In this document: in pieces, positions 7,691 through 16,388 of the stretch
Position numbering within the stretch: the stretch's first letter is position 1
Layout of the letters: each line of letters opens with the position of its first letter
NCBI GenBank assembly: GCA_965197545.1
Contig: CBDANJ010000008.1
Span: 1,736,001 to 1,800,000, forward strand
Reading direction: 5' to 3'
Origin: CATOSP01 sp965197545
Lineage (GTDB): Bacteria; Chloroflexota; Dehalococcoidia; Lucifugimonadales; UBA3495
Length of the DNA stretch: 64,000 nucleotides
Notes under the pieces: generated by a model
Told to the model about the DNA's origin: nothing
What the model saw: the letters and a program-made list of their open reading frames with translations, nothing else
The model's database searches: none
Position numbers and translations under genes: made by a program

Positions 7691-8512
7691 TCAATCGGGG
7701 TTCCGGTTTAGCCGCTCTTCCAACCTTCGCAGGGCCTCCTGAGTGGAACGCAATTCCCGGAGAATGGCGTCCCGGGATGGCGGCTGTTCCAACGACCGGA
7801 CGCGTTCTTGCTTGGCTTCGTCCAGGTTATTGATCACTACCGCTATGAACAGGTTGACCACGACGAATGTGCCGAGGACGATGAAACTGACGTAATACAC
7901 CCAGGCCAGGGGATGGAACTTCATTGCGGTGTCGAGCAGGTCCGTCCAGCCCTCCAGCGTGAGTACGCGGAACAGCGAGAGCAGCGAGACACCAAGGTTG
8001 CGCCAGTTCTCCGGATCATGCTCGTGAAATAGCTGGAACCCGATGATGGCGTAGATATAGACGATGATGCTCATCAACACCAGAATGTGCATCATGCTGG
8101 GTATGGACCGCACCAACGTGGACACTATCATACGCAGTTCCGGGACAGTGGAAACCAGTCTGAGGAGCCGCAGCAAGCGGGCCATGCGGGCTACCACGGC
8201 TAAGCCCCCGACGGCGGGGATGAGGGACAGGACGATTATCGAGAAGTCGAATACATTCCAGCTATCCCGGAAATATCTGTCTACTCGCGGCGAGACCGCG
8301 GTCATCTTCATCAGGGCCTCGATAACGAAGACGCCCAGGGTTGCTTGATGGGCCAGCCTCATCCACCGCCCGTACTGTTCCTCCAGAAAGGAGGAAGTCT
8401 CCAGGCCCAAAAGAAAGCCGTTCCCCACGATGAGTCCGATGATGGCGTATTCGAACGCGGGACTGCTGGTTAACCGGCGAGCATTCTCTCGCATTATCCC
8501 GGCTACTCGCAT
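7691..8512 (-). CDS. One-domain voltage-gated cation channel (BacNav/CavMr-like)
   Basis: This 273-residue protein has six membrane segments. S4 is VVARMARLLRLLRLV (residues 106-120) with Arg at 109, 112, 115 and 118, every third position. The pore loop contains the filter TLEGWTD (185-191), then S6 FVVVNLFIAVVINNLDEA with the usual Asn. A charged C-terminal helix of about 35 residues suits the tetramerising coiled coil of bacterial channels. NaChBac-type sodium channels have TLESW; here Gly replaces Ser after the Glu and an Asp closes the filter, features linked to calcium selectivity in related channels. Selectivity is inference. GGAAG lies upstream of the ATG at 8512. Confidence 0.9.
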   Translation of the reverse strand: MRVAGIMRENARRLTSSPAFEYAIIGLIVGNGFLLGLETSSFLEEQYGRWMRLAHQATLGVFVIEALMKMTAVSPRVDRYFRDSWNVFDFSIIVLSLIPAVGGLAVVARMARLLRLLRLVSTVPELRMIVSTLVRSIPSMMHILVLMSIIVYIYAIIGFQLFHEHDPENWRNLGVSLLSLFRVLTLEGWTDLLDTAMKFHPLAWVYYVSFIVLGTFVVVNLFIAVVINNLDEAKQERVRSLEQPPSRDAILRELRSTQEALRRLEERLNRNPD

Positions 8513-8589
8513 GGGGAGAGCTTCCGGTCACTGCGGATAGGCCAGCTTAATATTACCCCGCGCGCCACAGGTAAATCCGGGAATATCCG

Positions 8590-9744
8590 CTATGCGGACC
8601 TGAATGGCCGGAAGAACTCCCGCACGTCCTCTGCCAGCAGTTGCGGCTCTTCCAGCGCGGCAAAGTGACCCCCTCGCGGCATCGGCGTCCAATGCTGGAG
8701 GTTGTAGGAGCGTTCGCCCCACTCCTTTGGAGGTCGGCTGATCTCGGCGGGGAATGCCGCTACCCCTGTGGGCGTTGTTATCTTTTCGTCCTGGGCCATG
8801 GTCCAGGTGTAGCTTTGGTTCTCTTTGTACATACGGGTGGACGAGCTTATCGACTCTGTTACCCAGTAGATGGTTACGGTGGTAAGAAGCTCGTCCTTGG
8901 TAAACCGCTTCTCAACGTCACCGCCGCAGTCGCTCCAGGTCCGGTATTTCTCCACGATCCAGGCCGCGAGACCGACCGGGGAGTCGTTCAAGCCGTAAGC
9001 CAGGGTTTGGGGTTTGGTGCCCTGGATGTGGGCGTAACCGCCCTCGGCCTGCTGCCACTGCTCACGGTCACTTATCAGCGTCTTCTCTGCCTCGGTTAGC
9101 GGCTCAGACCCTGGGCCGAGGTAGGGAGTTGGCCGCGTAATCGACGTCAGGTGGATGCCGACTAAGCTGTCGGCGTGGCCGTACCCCAACCGTGACGTGA
9201 CTCCGGCCCCGATGTCGCCACCTTGGGATGCGAAGCGGGGATAGCCTAGCCCATTCATCAGCTCCACCCAGATCGCCGCGGTCTTCGCCACCTCCATCCC
9301 TGGTTCCTTGGCGTGGTCGGAGAAGCCAAAACCGGGCAACGAGGGCGCTACCACGTCGAAAGAGTCCTCCGCGTTCCCGCCGTGTGAGGCGGGATCGGCC
9401 AGCAATGGGATGATCTTGTGCATTTCGAAGAAAGACCCGGGCCAACCGTGGGTGATGACTAGCGGCATCGGGTCGGGTCCCTTGCCTCGCTCATGGATGA
9501 AGTGGATGCCGAGGCCGTCCACATCGGCCTTGAAATGCTGGAAGGAATTAATCAGCCTCTCCTGTGCTCGCCAGTCAAAGCCGTTTTGCCAGTAGTCCAC
9601 TAGCTCCTTCATGTATCCCAGGTTGGAGCCGTAGTCCCAGCCCGTACCCGGAAGCTCGTCGGGCCAGCGTGTGTCAGCCAGGCGTTGCTTTAGGTCGGCC
9701 AATACCTCGTCGCTGACGTGTATTTCGAAGGGTTTAGCCTCCAT
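8590..9744 (-). CDS. Epoxide hydrolase, EHN-domain alpha/beta hydrolase
   Basis: This 384-residue protein starts with an EHN N-terminal domain (FEIHVSDEVLADLKQRLADT) followed by an alpha/beta-hydrolase. Visible motifs are the oxyanion motif HGWPG (residues 99-103), the nucleophile elbow SQGGDIGAG with Asp177, and a C-terminal GGHFAALEEP with the catalytic His at about 360. An Asp nucleophile instead of Ser fits epoxide hydrolases of the microsomal type, which open epoxides to diols. The length fits. It is probably part of the minus-strand run 11273-8590 with a CMD protein and a flavin-type oxidoreductase; the latter class can generate oxygenated substrates. Confidence 0.9.
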   Translation of the reverse strand: MEAKPFEIHVSDEVLADLKQRLADTRWPDELPGTGWDYGSNLGYMKELVDYWQNGFDWRAQERLINSFQHFKADVDGLGIHFIHERGKGPDPMPLVITHGWPGSFFEMHKIIPLLADPASHGGNAEDSFDVVAPSLPGFGFSDHAKEPGMEVAKTAAIWVELMNGLGYPRFASQGGDIGAGVTSRLGYGHADSLVGIHLTSITRPTPYLGPGSEPLTEAEKTLISDREQWQQAEGGYAHIQGTKPQTLAYGLNDSPVGLAAWIVEKYRTWSDCGGDVEKRFTKDELLTTVTIYWVTESISSSTRMYKENQSYTWTMAQDEKITTPTGVAAFPAEISRPPKEWGERSYNLQHWTPMPRGGHFAALEEPQLLAEDVREFFRPFRSA

Positions 9745-9808
9745 CGGTGCTCTCTCCTATGGATAGCGGTCTACACTCCCAGGGGGTTACGGGTACTCCG
9801 AGGGCTAA

Positions 9809-10369
9809 CTAGACGGGCAGAGCTTGTTCGGTCCGCTCTTCCGGAATCTCGACGCCGAAAGCGTTTATGTTGAACGCGAGCAGCGCATAGTAACCCATAA
9901 GCGTCGTAAGCTCGGCCAGCCCCCTGGTCCCGAACTGGGCCATGGCGTTGTCGAACGTCGCCTGGCTAACCGTCCGCGTTCGGAAGAACTCACGGCCGTA
10001 ATCGACCGCGGCCTGTTCCTGGGCCGATAGCACTCCCAGGTCCTTTTTGTCCCGCAAGCTGTCCACGAGAGTGTCGTTTAAGCCTGCTGCCCGGCCCGCG
10101 GCGGCGTGGGCGTTCCAAATGAACTGGCAATTGTTCTCCCGGGCTGTAACCAGCATACCCAACTCTATTATGTTGCGGGGCAGGCTGGAGCCGTCTCCCC
10201 GAAGATACGCCCGGAGGTGCTCCCCCCGTTTCAGCACCTCCGGTACGTGGAGCATCACCGACATCGGCCCAGTGGTGGGCACGCTACCCCGCGATTCCAC
10301 GTATTCGTCAAAAGCGGTCACCTGGTCCTGGGGTACGTTCTCCCGGTCGGGAGCAGGAATTCTAGACAA
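9809..10369 (-). CDS. Carboxymuconolactone decarboxylase (AhpD-like) family protein
   Basis: The protein is about 186 residues of all-helical CMD fold. The core is ELGMLVTARENNCQFIWNAH, with Cys and His in the AhpD/CMD active-site helix, followed by LMGYYALLAFNINAFGVEIP. A TTG at 10369 is preferred as start because AAGGAGG lies five bases before it; further upstream the frame runs into a palindromic repeat. Relatives include gamma-carboxymuconolactone decarboxylases and peroxidase-like proteins. Only one cysteine is seen in the active-site helix, so an AhpD-type CxxC peroxidase is unlikely. A second homologue lies at 31405. Confidence 0.85.
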   Translation of the reverse strand: MSRIPAPDRENVPQDQVTAFDEYVESRGSVPTTGPMSVMLHVPEVLKRGEHLRAYLRGDGSSLPRNIIELGMLVTARENNCQFIWNAHAAAGRAAGLNDTLVDSLRDKKDLGVLSAQEQAAVDYGREFFRTRTVSQATFDNAMAQFGTRGLAELTTLMGYYALLAFNINAFGVEIPEERTEQALPV

Positions 10370-10391
10370 TTCAGCCTCCTTGTCGTAGGTC

Positions 10392-10426
10392 TCCCCCTTT
10401 CGCAAAAGGGGGATAAAGGGGGATTT
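10392..10426. repeat. C5T3-CGCA-A3G5 palindromic repeat core
   Basis: The core CCCCCTTTCGCAAAAGGGGG is nearly self-complementary and is followed by a GATAAAGGGGGATTT arm. The same core occurs within the two 110-base elements at 28534-28650 and 45504-45611, but here without their TTAGAAACTATCTCAA ends. It lies just upstream of the CMD start, between two minus-strand genes, and could form a hairpin in the transcript. Confidence 0.65.
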
Positions 10427-10427
10427 C

Positions 10428-11273
10428 CTAGTCCATCACCGCTGAAGCCAGTGCTTCCATCTCGCTGATCGCCTCATCCGCTGCCTCCGCGGGCAGAGAG
10501 ACCGTGACCCGGTCCGCTCCCGCCGCCTCCAGCCTGCCGATCAGGTCCGGGTCGGCGGGAACGTTGCATACCATGAGGCGGATCGACTTAGGGTCCCGTC
10601 CCGCCGCCTCTGCCAGTTCGTCCAGCGTTGCCCGCCCCGCCCTCACCTGCTCTTCCGTAACCCGCACGGGCATCCAGCCATCGCCCCAGGCGGCCACCCG
10701 CTTGAACACGTTGGGCGCGAACCCGCCCAGGTACACCGGAGGATGGGGAGTCTGCACCGGCTTGGGTGAACACTTGACCAGAGGGAAGTCGAAGTACCTG
10801 CCGTGGAACTCCGCTTCTTCCTTGGTCCACAGCTCCTTCATGGCCAGGATGGCCTCCCTGGTCTGCCCCCAGCGATGCCGGAAGTCGCCGCCCATGATTT
10901 CGGTCTCCTCCTGGAGCCACCCCGCGCCAATGCCGAACAGGAACCGGCCATTGGAGATTCGGTCCAGAGTGGCGATCTGCTTGGCTTGGAGCAGGGGATT
11001 GTGTTCGGGCACCAGACTGATGGCGGTACCCAGTTTGATGGTTTGAGTGACAGCCGACGCCCGGGCCAGCCCGATAAGCGGGTCCCCGATGTCTGCCATG
11101 GAGTCCGGGATAGAGCCATCGGCTGTCCCGCCGTAGCGTGAGGTCGTATTGACCGGCAAAATCGCATGTTCCGGCAGCCAGAACGATTCAAACCCTAGTT
11201 CCTCGGCCCGTTTGGCGAGTGCAGCCGGGTCCAACGAGTTGGATGACACCCTCGCGGAAATACCAATGTCCAT
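10428..11273 (-). CDS. LLM-class F420-dependent oxidoreductase
   Basis: About 281 residues forming a luciferase-like TIM barrel. The start MDIGISARVSSNSLDPAALA is chosen at ATG 11273 because GAGGAGCG lies upstream; an earlier in-frame start adds an unrelated 18-residue tail. Motifs are FESFWLPEHA, LGTAISLVPEHNPLLQAKQI, GRFLFGIGAGWLQEE and HPPVYLGGFAPNVFKRV, typical of the TIGR03619-like F420 group. Such enzymes use F420 or FMN for hydride transfer or oxygenation; which cofactor is used here is not decidable from sequence. It is the first gene of a run with a CMD protein and an epoxide hydrolase. Confidence 0.85.
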   Translation of the reverse strand: MDIGISARVSSNSLDPAALAKRAEELGFESFWLPEHAILPVNTTSRYGGTADGSIPDSMADIGDPLIGLARASAVTQTIKLGTAISLVPEHNPLLQAKQIATLDRISNGRFLFGIGAGWLQEETEIMGGDFRHRWGQTREAILAMKELWTKEEAEFHGRYFDFPLVKCSPKPVQTPHPPVYLGGFAPNVFKRVAAWGDGWMPVRVTEEQVRAGRATLDELAEAAGRDPKSIRLMVCNVPADPDLIGRLEAAGADRVTVSLPAEAADEAISEMEALASAVMD

Positions 11274-11427
11274 GCTCGCTCCTCTTCGGAACAGATAGTC
11301 CGGGTTGATATAGCCTGATACTACCACTCAACAGGGCGCAGGTCGATGCGGGACCGTTTGGGAGTATACCGCCAGAGGTCGACGGTATCGGTGTGGCCGC
11401 CGGTCCTGAGTCCAGATGAGGGCCCTT

Positions 11428-12408
11428 CTACGTGTCTCCCAACTGCTCCAGGCCAGCGCTGATTTGCTGCCGCAAGATTTCCAGCGAAGCCAGCCTCGAT
11501 GCCAGGAACCGGGCGTCTTCGCTGGTAGTATAGCTCCCCCGCAACGCCAGATGCAGGTCGCGGTAGGTCAATGCGTCGGCCTCGATCACACCCTCGATGA
11601 GCGGACCGGGGAACGTAGTAGACTGCTCTCCCAACAGCGTGACCAGGGGTTCTTCCGCATCCTCGGTAAAAGCTTCGGTGCGATAGTCCCTGGTGGAAGG
11701 CTCCCGCAGATACGATCCTCGGAACCACCCGAGGGAATGCCGGAGCACGCCCAGGACGAACCGCCACCGGTAGACTTTCGCGGTTTCCTCTGGAAGACCA
11801 TCTTCCACGTCTTGATAGACCTGGCGCAGCAACGCTACCGTGTCCACGGCGCACCCGTCGGCGGCTTCGACGAACGCTTCCAACTCCTGCAGGAAGGTGT
11901 GCCCCAGGAGGACTTGTTGCACCGTCTCGAAGGTAGGGTGGCGCGTCCACGTCGGCCGGTATCCCAGGTCGATCTGCCCCTCCAACACCCGCTCATAGGT
12001 CACCGGGTCGGAACTGCCCGCAGCCTCGACCAGTTCGTCGAGCCAGCGTAAGTCCGAAGTCACCTCCAGCAGCGGCAAGGAACGCAAGAAGTCGAACAGC
12101 AGTCGTAGCTGCGCCTGCTCTTCAGGAGAGCGTTGCCTGCGCCGCCTGAGCGGAGACGACGGAAGCGCCAACCTCGGTTGGGCGCGGGGTGTAGCCGCTG
12201 GCCCGGCTGGGGACGCCATCGAGGGCAAGGCCGGAACTGTCCGCACCCGGCCCATCTCCGGAAACACCGGTACTGGTGCCAATGCCTTTCTCCGGCGGTT
12301 GTAGTAGGTGAACCCGCCTCCCCCGGCTATGGCCGCCAGCAGTAGCCCCAGAACCGGGACCAGCCATCCGGGATGATCCCCGACTTGATTTCGAAGGGAC
12401 TGGTCCAT
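11428..12408 (-). CDS. Membrane anchor and cytoplasmic tail of the TIG-repeat protein, separated by a frameshift
   Basis: The frame opens with a short leader, then one transmembrane helix (GWLVPVLGLLLAAIAGGG), a basic stop-transfer segment YYNRRRKALAP, and about 260 cytoplasmic residues with no recognised domain (LRLLFDFLRSLPLLEV, later FLASRLASLEILRQQ). The upstream gene is read in another frame through the same bases and ends at 12327. Restoring one G near 12368-12372 (CCCGGA to CCCGGGA in the minus strand) joins the two as IIPGWLVPVLG without a gap. The piece is therefore the C-terminal third of one protein, broken by an assembly or sequencing error or by a real mutation. Its own start codon is probably not used. 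Confidence 0.7.
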   Translation of the reverse strand: MDQSLRNQVGDHPGWLVPVLGLLLAAIAGGGGFTYYNRRRKALAPVPVFPEMGRVRTVPALPSMASPAGPAATPRAQPRLALPSSPLRRRRQRSPEEQAQLRLLFDFLRSLPLLEVTSDLRWLDELVEAAGSSDPVTYERVLEGQIDLGYRPTWTRHPTFETVQQVLLGHTFLQELEAFVEAADGCAVDTVALLRQVYQDVEDGLPEETAKVYRWRFVLGVLRHSLGWFRGSYLREPSTRDYRTEAFTEDAEEPLVTLLGEQSTTFPGPLIEGVIEADALTYRDLHLALRGSYTTSEDARFLASRLASLEILRQQISAGLEQLGDT

Positions 12409-15400
12409 GGACTCTCGTTGCCCGCCCGGTCCACCGCCCTAGCCCTCCAGTAGTACTTGCCTCGGGAGAGGGCTTCTTCGTCGGTTAGCGAATATGCGGG
12501 AGCAACCAGGCCTGTCTTTTCCAGGATGGGAGCCGTGAACTCCGGGGTGTCGCCTAGTTGCAGGTCGTAGGTGACTCCGCTGGGGTCTTCGACCGGCCCC
12601 CACGATAGATCGGGGCGGAACCGGCCGAACATTCCGCCGCTGGCGTCGTCCTCCGGCAGGAGCAGGACCGGCAGCGGCGGAGGGGTGTCTTCCACTGTAA
12701 ATGTGACTACGGCGCTGGAATCCTGATCGTCGCTGGCTACGATCAGGTGCTCGCCACTGATCGAGACAGGGACAATCAACTCCAATTCGAAGGTCCCCGA
12801 GGTGTTGGTCTCGGTGGTCTCATTCAAGATGCCGTCGCCGTAAGCCACGGACACCGTGGACTCCGGAGCGAACCCCAAGCCAGTCATCCGCAACTCGTCA
12901 CCGATGTTTCCGGAATCGATGCCGAGGTCGAGGGCCTGCGTAACTTCGAAGTCCTGCACCGGGTTGGCCAAACCTGGCAGCCCCGAGCCAACCGCCGTGA
13001 TTTCGTGTATACCGCCTGTCGAAGCCGACGCCTCCACAGAGGCGGTAAAAGAGCCAAGCCCATTGGCGGGAACACCGGCGACCTGCGGTGCGCCGTCATA
13101 GGCGATGATGATTCCAGGGTGGTTTGCGGGAAACCCCAGTCCGCTTACCTGGATTACAGTTCCCGGAGGCCCGCTCTGTTGGTCCAGGGAAATGATGGGA
13201 ATCACCTGGAAGCCCGTCCCTGGCTCCGAGTCCTGCCCTGCCGTGTTGCCGGAATGGCTGACGGGATGAAGTCCGGACGGGGACTGAGGGACCTCGAAGG
13301 CGGCCTTGAAGCTGCCGGTGTCGTCCACCGTTGGGACAACAGCCACAGACTTGTTGTCGAAGTTGATCGAGATGTCCCGTTGGTTTTTGGCGAACCCCCG
13401 CCCGGTGACGTTGACCTGCGTACCGGGACCTCCCTGGGCAGGGCTCATATCCAGCATGGGGATGATTGTGAGAAACTCCTGGGCGGCGCTGTTCGAGGAC
13501 GTGGTTGGACCGGCGGCCAGGACCTCGTAGTCGCCCCTTGGGAGGGAAGGCACAGTGAATTCGGCGGTCCATGAACCCCGCTGGTCGGCTGAAATCCCCG
13601 ATTGCTCGGTGTTCCGGTCAACGCTTATGCTGATCCCCCGTTCGCCCGCGCCGAAGCCTGAGCCTGTTACGGAAACCGGCTCCGTGGGACCCGCCTGGGT
13701 GACGCTGAGGGAGATGCTCGCCGTAACCAGGAACGGCGTCTTTATCTCGATTCCGGCGCCCTTGATGACTATGGAATAGCTGCCCGCCGGGGAGGGAGGC
13801 ACCATGAAGTTGGCGGTCCAAGACCCGAGAGAGTCAGCGACCGGCGAGGCGATGGACGTGTTCTCAAAGCTGACCGACAGGCTTTGTCCTGCCTTGAAGC
13901 CATGCCCGGCAATTTCGATGGCGCTTCCAGGATGGCCCAGGGGTTCGGACAGGGACGCGACAGGCGTGACGGTAAAATCCGCCTCTTTCGTTTGCCCGCC
14001 CGCGCCGGACGCCGTGATGGCCAGACGCCCTCCCGGAGCGATTGGAATCTTTATACTGACGGACCAAGACCCGTCGTTATCGGCGACCGTCGTGGCCTGA
14101 ATCAGGCCGTCACCCGCGGTTATCGTGACGCCATCCTTGGAATCGAACCCTCTTCCGGAAATCTGCAAGTCCTCCCCCGGGGAGCCGCTGTCCCGGTCGA
14201 GGGCCATGTGGGCCGACATCGACAGGGTCACCTCGGGAACTCTGTCGGACGGAGTTATTGTACCCGAAGCTTTCACCGCATATACCCCGGAGGGCAGCGA
14301 GGGCATTTCGAACGAGGCGGTCCAAGACCCCTGGACGCCGGCCGCAATGCCCGCGGCCACCGTCCGTTCTTGCAGGGTTACGGTGATGCCCTGCTCGTTT
14401 GCGCCGAAGCCTGAACCCTGGACGGTGACAGAGCCTCCGCGTTCTGAATTGGCGCTATTGACCGTGATTTTTGGCGTAACGGAAAGGGGGGCCCTGACAG
14501 TAGGGCCGGCCCCTGAAACGCTCACCGAATAGACGCCCGCAGCGGACTGAGGGACGGTGAACGGGCGGGAGAAGGACCCATGGCTATCGGCGGAGGCCGA
14601 CGCAACCGGGGCATCGGCGAATTTGATGGACAGTCCGCCGGCGTTCGCCGGAAACCCCGAGCCGCTGGCGGTAACGGATGAACCCGGCGGGGCCGTCTGA
14701 CGAGACAGCGATACCTGCGCGCTGACCGTGAATTCGGTCTCGGTCCTCTTCCCGCCTGCCCCGGTTGCCGAGACCACCAGCCGGCCGCCCGGGCTTGCCG
14801 GGACTTCCAGATCGGCGGTCCAGGACCCCCGGCCGTCAGCCCTCACCGATTTGGCCGAAAGACTGTTGCCGGCGGCTATTCTGACGCTCTCCCCGGGCCT
14901 GAAACCGGAGCCGCTGACCTTCAGCTTGGTCCCCGGCGGCCCGCTGGACTTGTCCAGGCTCACCTGTGACCCCAGGACGAGGAAAGCGAAAGGGGCGTTG
15001 CTCCGGGTGGTCGAAGCCCCGTAGGCGCTGACCCTGTGCGAGCCGGCGGCGAGGGAAGGCACGACGATGGGAGAGGTCCATGAACCGTTGGCGTCGGCCC
15101 TGATTCCGGACGCCGCCTGGGAGCCGCCCACGGTGACGGTAATCCCCCGCTCGTTCCGGTAATAGCCGGAACCGCTCACGGTAACGGTGGCTCCGGGGGT
15201 GGCGTCCTCGTTTCCAACGGTCAAGCTCGGCGTCACCGTGAAGCTTAACGACTTGCCTCCAAGCCCCACTGAATTGGGTCCTCCGGGGGCTTCAGGCACC
15301 TGGAAAGAGGCGGATACCCTTCCTCCGCCATCCACCGTGACCGCTCGCAAGATCTGACCGTTGAAGGTCAGGTTGAAGAAGGAGTTGGCCGCGAAACCCG

Positions 15401-16388
15401 AACCGGTAATGCTCACCGTTGCGCCGGGAGGGCCGCTGGTCACGTCGAGAGCCAGGTCCGAGGTGATGGTGAAGGTAACCGGGTCGGCGTTGCCAACCGT
15501 TACGGAGCGGTTGCCGGCGGGGAGGGCGGGCACAGTGAAAGAGCTTCTTACCGACCCCTCCGAGTCGGACCTCAGAATTGTATCGAGCAGTTGCGCCCCG
15601 AACCGCACCTGGATGTTTGTGCGGTTGACGTCGAACCCCTCGCCCGTCACCGTGACCTCCGACCCAACCGGACCGCTGGTGGGCGTCAAAACAACCCCGG
15701 ATTCCACCGTGAAGGTGTCGGTTGCATCATCTACACGGACGGTCTTCGATCCGGAACCCGACCAGGGGACTGGAAAGCTCCGGGACCACGGAGACCGGGA
15801 CGCTCCCACGGTTATTGAGCCGATTGTCCTGCCGTCGAAAAAGACGGTGTAGGTGCCCGCAGTGAAGTTCGACCCGGATATGTTCATATTGGTGGTCCTG
15901 GGTGAACCACTATTCGGACTCAGAGTTATGGTTGGGTCCAGACGGTTAAAGGTAGCGGTTACGGTCCGGTCATTTACGCCCGATGCCTGGCCTACTGTAA
16001 CTGTACATGTATCACTAGAGCCGGAACAGTCGCCGCTCCAACCTCCGAAAGAGAACCCGGATGATGCAGTGGCGGTCAGGGTGAGATTGGATTGGGAATG
16101 CCCGGAGGAAACGTCATATGTCTTTGTGCAGGTCCCAGTTTGACCGGTTTGACCGCGAGAGCAGTCAATGACTCGATTGCTATCTCTCACGCTTCCTTGA
16201 CCGTCCGAGATGTTGACGTTCAAAGTGTGGGTGTGGCTGGAAGTGCCGTCATGCGCCGCCACGGGCTGCGGCAGGTAGAGGAAGGCGAGACCAACGGCTG
16301 CAAGCGACACCAAGACCGCCGGGAACGCTGCCCAGACCCACCGGGCGCCGAGAGACCGGAAAATTGCAGCCAATGGACTGGTCAACAT
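12327..16388 (-). CDS. Giant secreted protein with 13 IPT/TIG-like repeats
   Basis: This 1353-residue reading frame starts with a signal sequence (AAFPAVLVSLAAVGLAFLYL, likely cleaved after PVAA) and an InlB-type beta domain with paired cysteines (FGGWSGDCSGSSDTCTVTV). Thirteen IPT/TIG-like beta-sandwich repeats of about 80-88 residues follow, each opening with SGPPGTxVxVSGSGF-like text. A fibronectin-III-like module comes last (YYWRARAVDRAGNESPW). Repeats 4, 7 and 10 resemble each other most, as do 5, 8 and 6, 9, so the array has a three-repeat period. The frame ends early at RFWGYCWRP because of a frameshift near 12370. It was probably a surface protein anchored by the segment at 11428-12408, with an adhesive or scaffold role inferred. 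Confidence 0.85.
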   Translation of the reverse strand: MLTSPLAAIFRSLGARWVWAAFPAVLVSLAAVGLAFLYLPQPVAAHDGTSSHTHTLNVNISDGQGSVRDSNRVIDCSRGQTGQTGTCTKTYDVSSGHSQSNLTLTATASSGFSFGGWSGDCSGSSDTCTVTVGQASGVNDRTVTATFNRLDPTITLSPNSGSPRTTNMNISGSNFTAGTYTVFFDGRTIGSITVGASRSPWSRSFPVPWSGSGSKTVRVDDATDTFTVESGVVLTPTSGPVGSEVTVTGEGFDVNRTNIQVRFGAQLLDTILRSDSEGSVRSSFTVPALPAGNRSVTVGNADPVTFTITSDLALDVTSGPPGATVSITGSGFAANSFFNLTFNGQILRAVTVDGGGRVSASFQVPEAPGGPNSVGLGGKSLSFTVTPSLTVGNEDATPGATVTVSGSGYYRNERGITVTVGGSQAASGIRADANGSWTSPIVVPSLAAGSHRVSAYGASTTRSNAPFAFLVLGSQVSLDKSSGPPGTKLKVSGSGFRPGESVRIAAGNSLSAKSVRADGRGSWTADLEVPASPGGRLVVSATGAGGKRTETEFTVSAQVSLSRQTAPPGSSVTASGSGFPANAGGLSIKFADAPVASASADSHGSFSRPFTVPQSAAGVYSVSVSGAGPTVRAPLSVTPKITVNSANSERGGSVTVQGSGFGANEQGITVTLQERTVAAGIAAGVQGSWTASFEMPSLPSGVYAVKASGTITPSDRVPEVTLSMSAHMALDRDSGSPGEDLQISGRGFDSKDGVTITAGDGLIQATTVADNDGSWSVSIKIPIAPGGRLAITASGAGGQTKEADFTVTPVASLSEPLGHPGSAIEIAGHGFKAGQSLSVSFENTSIASPVADSLGSWTANFMVPPSPAGSYSIVIKGAGIEIKTPFLVTASISLSVTQAGPTEPVSVTGSGFGAGERGISISVDRNTEQSGISADQRGSWTAEFTVPSLPRGDYEVLAAGPTTSSNSAAQEFLTIIPMLDMSPAQGGPGTQVNVTGRGFAKNQRDISINFDNKSVAVVPTVDDTGSFKAAFEVPQSPSGLHPVSHSGNTAGQDSEPGTGFQVIPIISLDQQSGPPGTVIQVSGLGFPANHPGIIIAYDGAPQVAGVPANGLGSFTASVEASASTGGIHEITAVGSGLPGLANPVQDFEVTQALDLGIDSGNIGDELRMTGLGFAPESTVSVAYGDGILNETTETNTSGTFELELIVPVSISGEHLIVASDDQDSSAVVTFTVEDTPPPLPVLLLPEDDASGGMFGRFRPDLSWGPVEDPSGVTYDLQLGDTPEFTAPILEKTGLVAPAYSLTDEEALSRGKYYWRARAVDRAGNESPWTSPFEIKSGIIPDGWSRFWGYCWRP

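Noticed and set aside
12747..13574. A 275-codon plus-strand open frame within the TIG-repeat gene
   Set aside because: It is the antisense of glycine/serine-rich repeats; no ribosome-binding site or family features.
12600..15900. Possible CRISPR-like periodicity in the TIG array
   Set aside because: The period is about 240-260 bases, the repeats are protein-level and divergent, and there are no short identical repeats with unique spacers.
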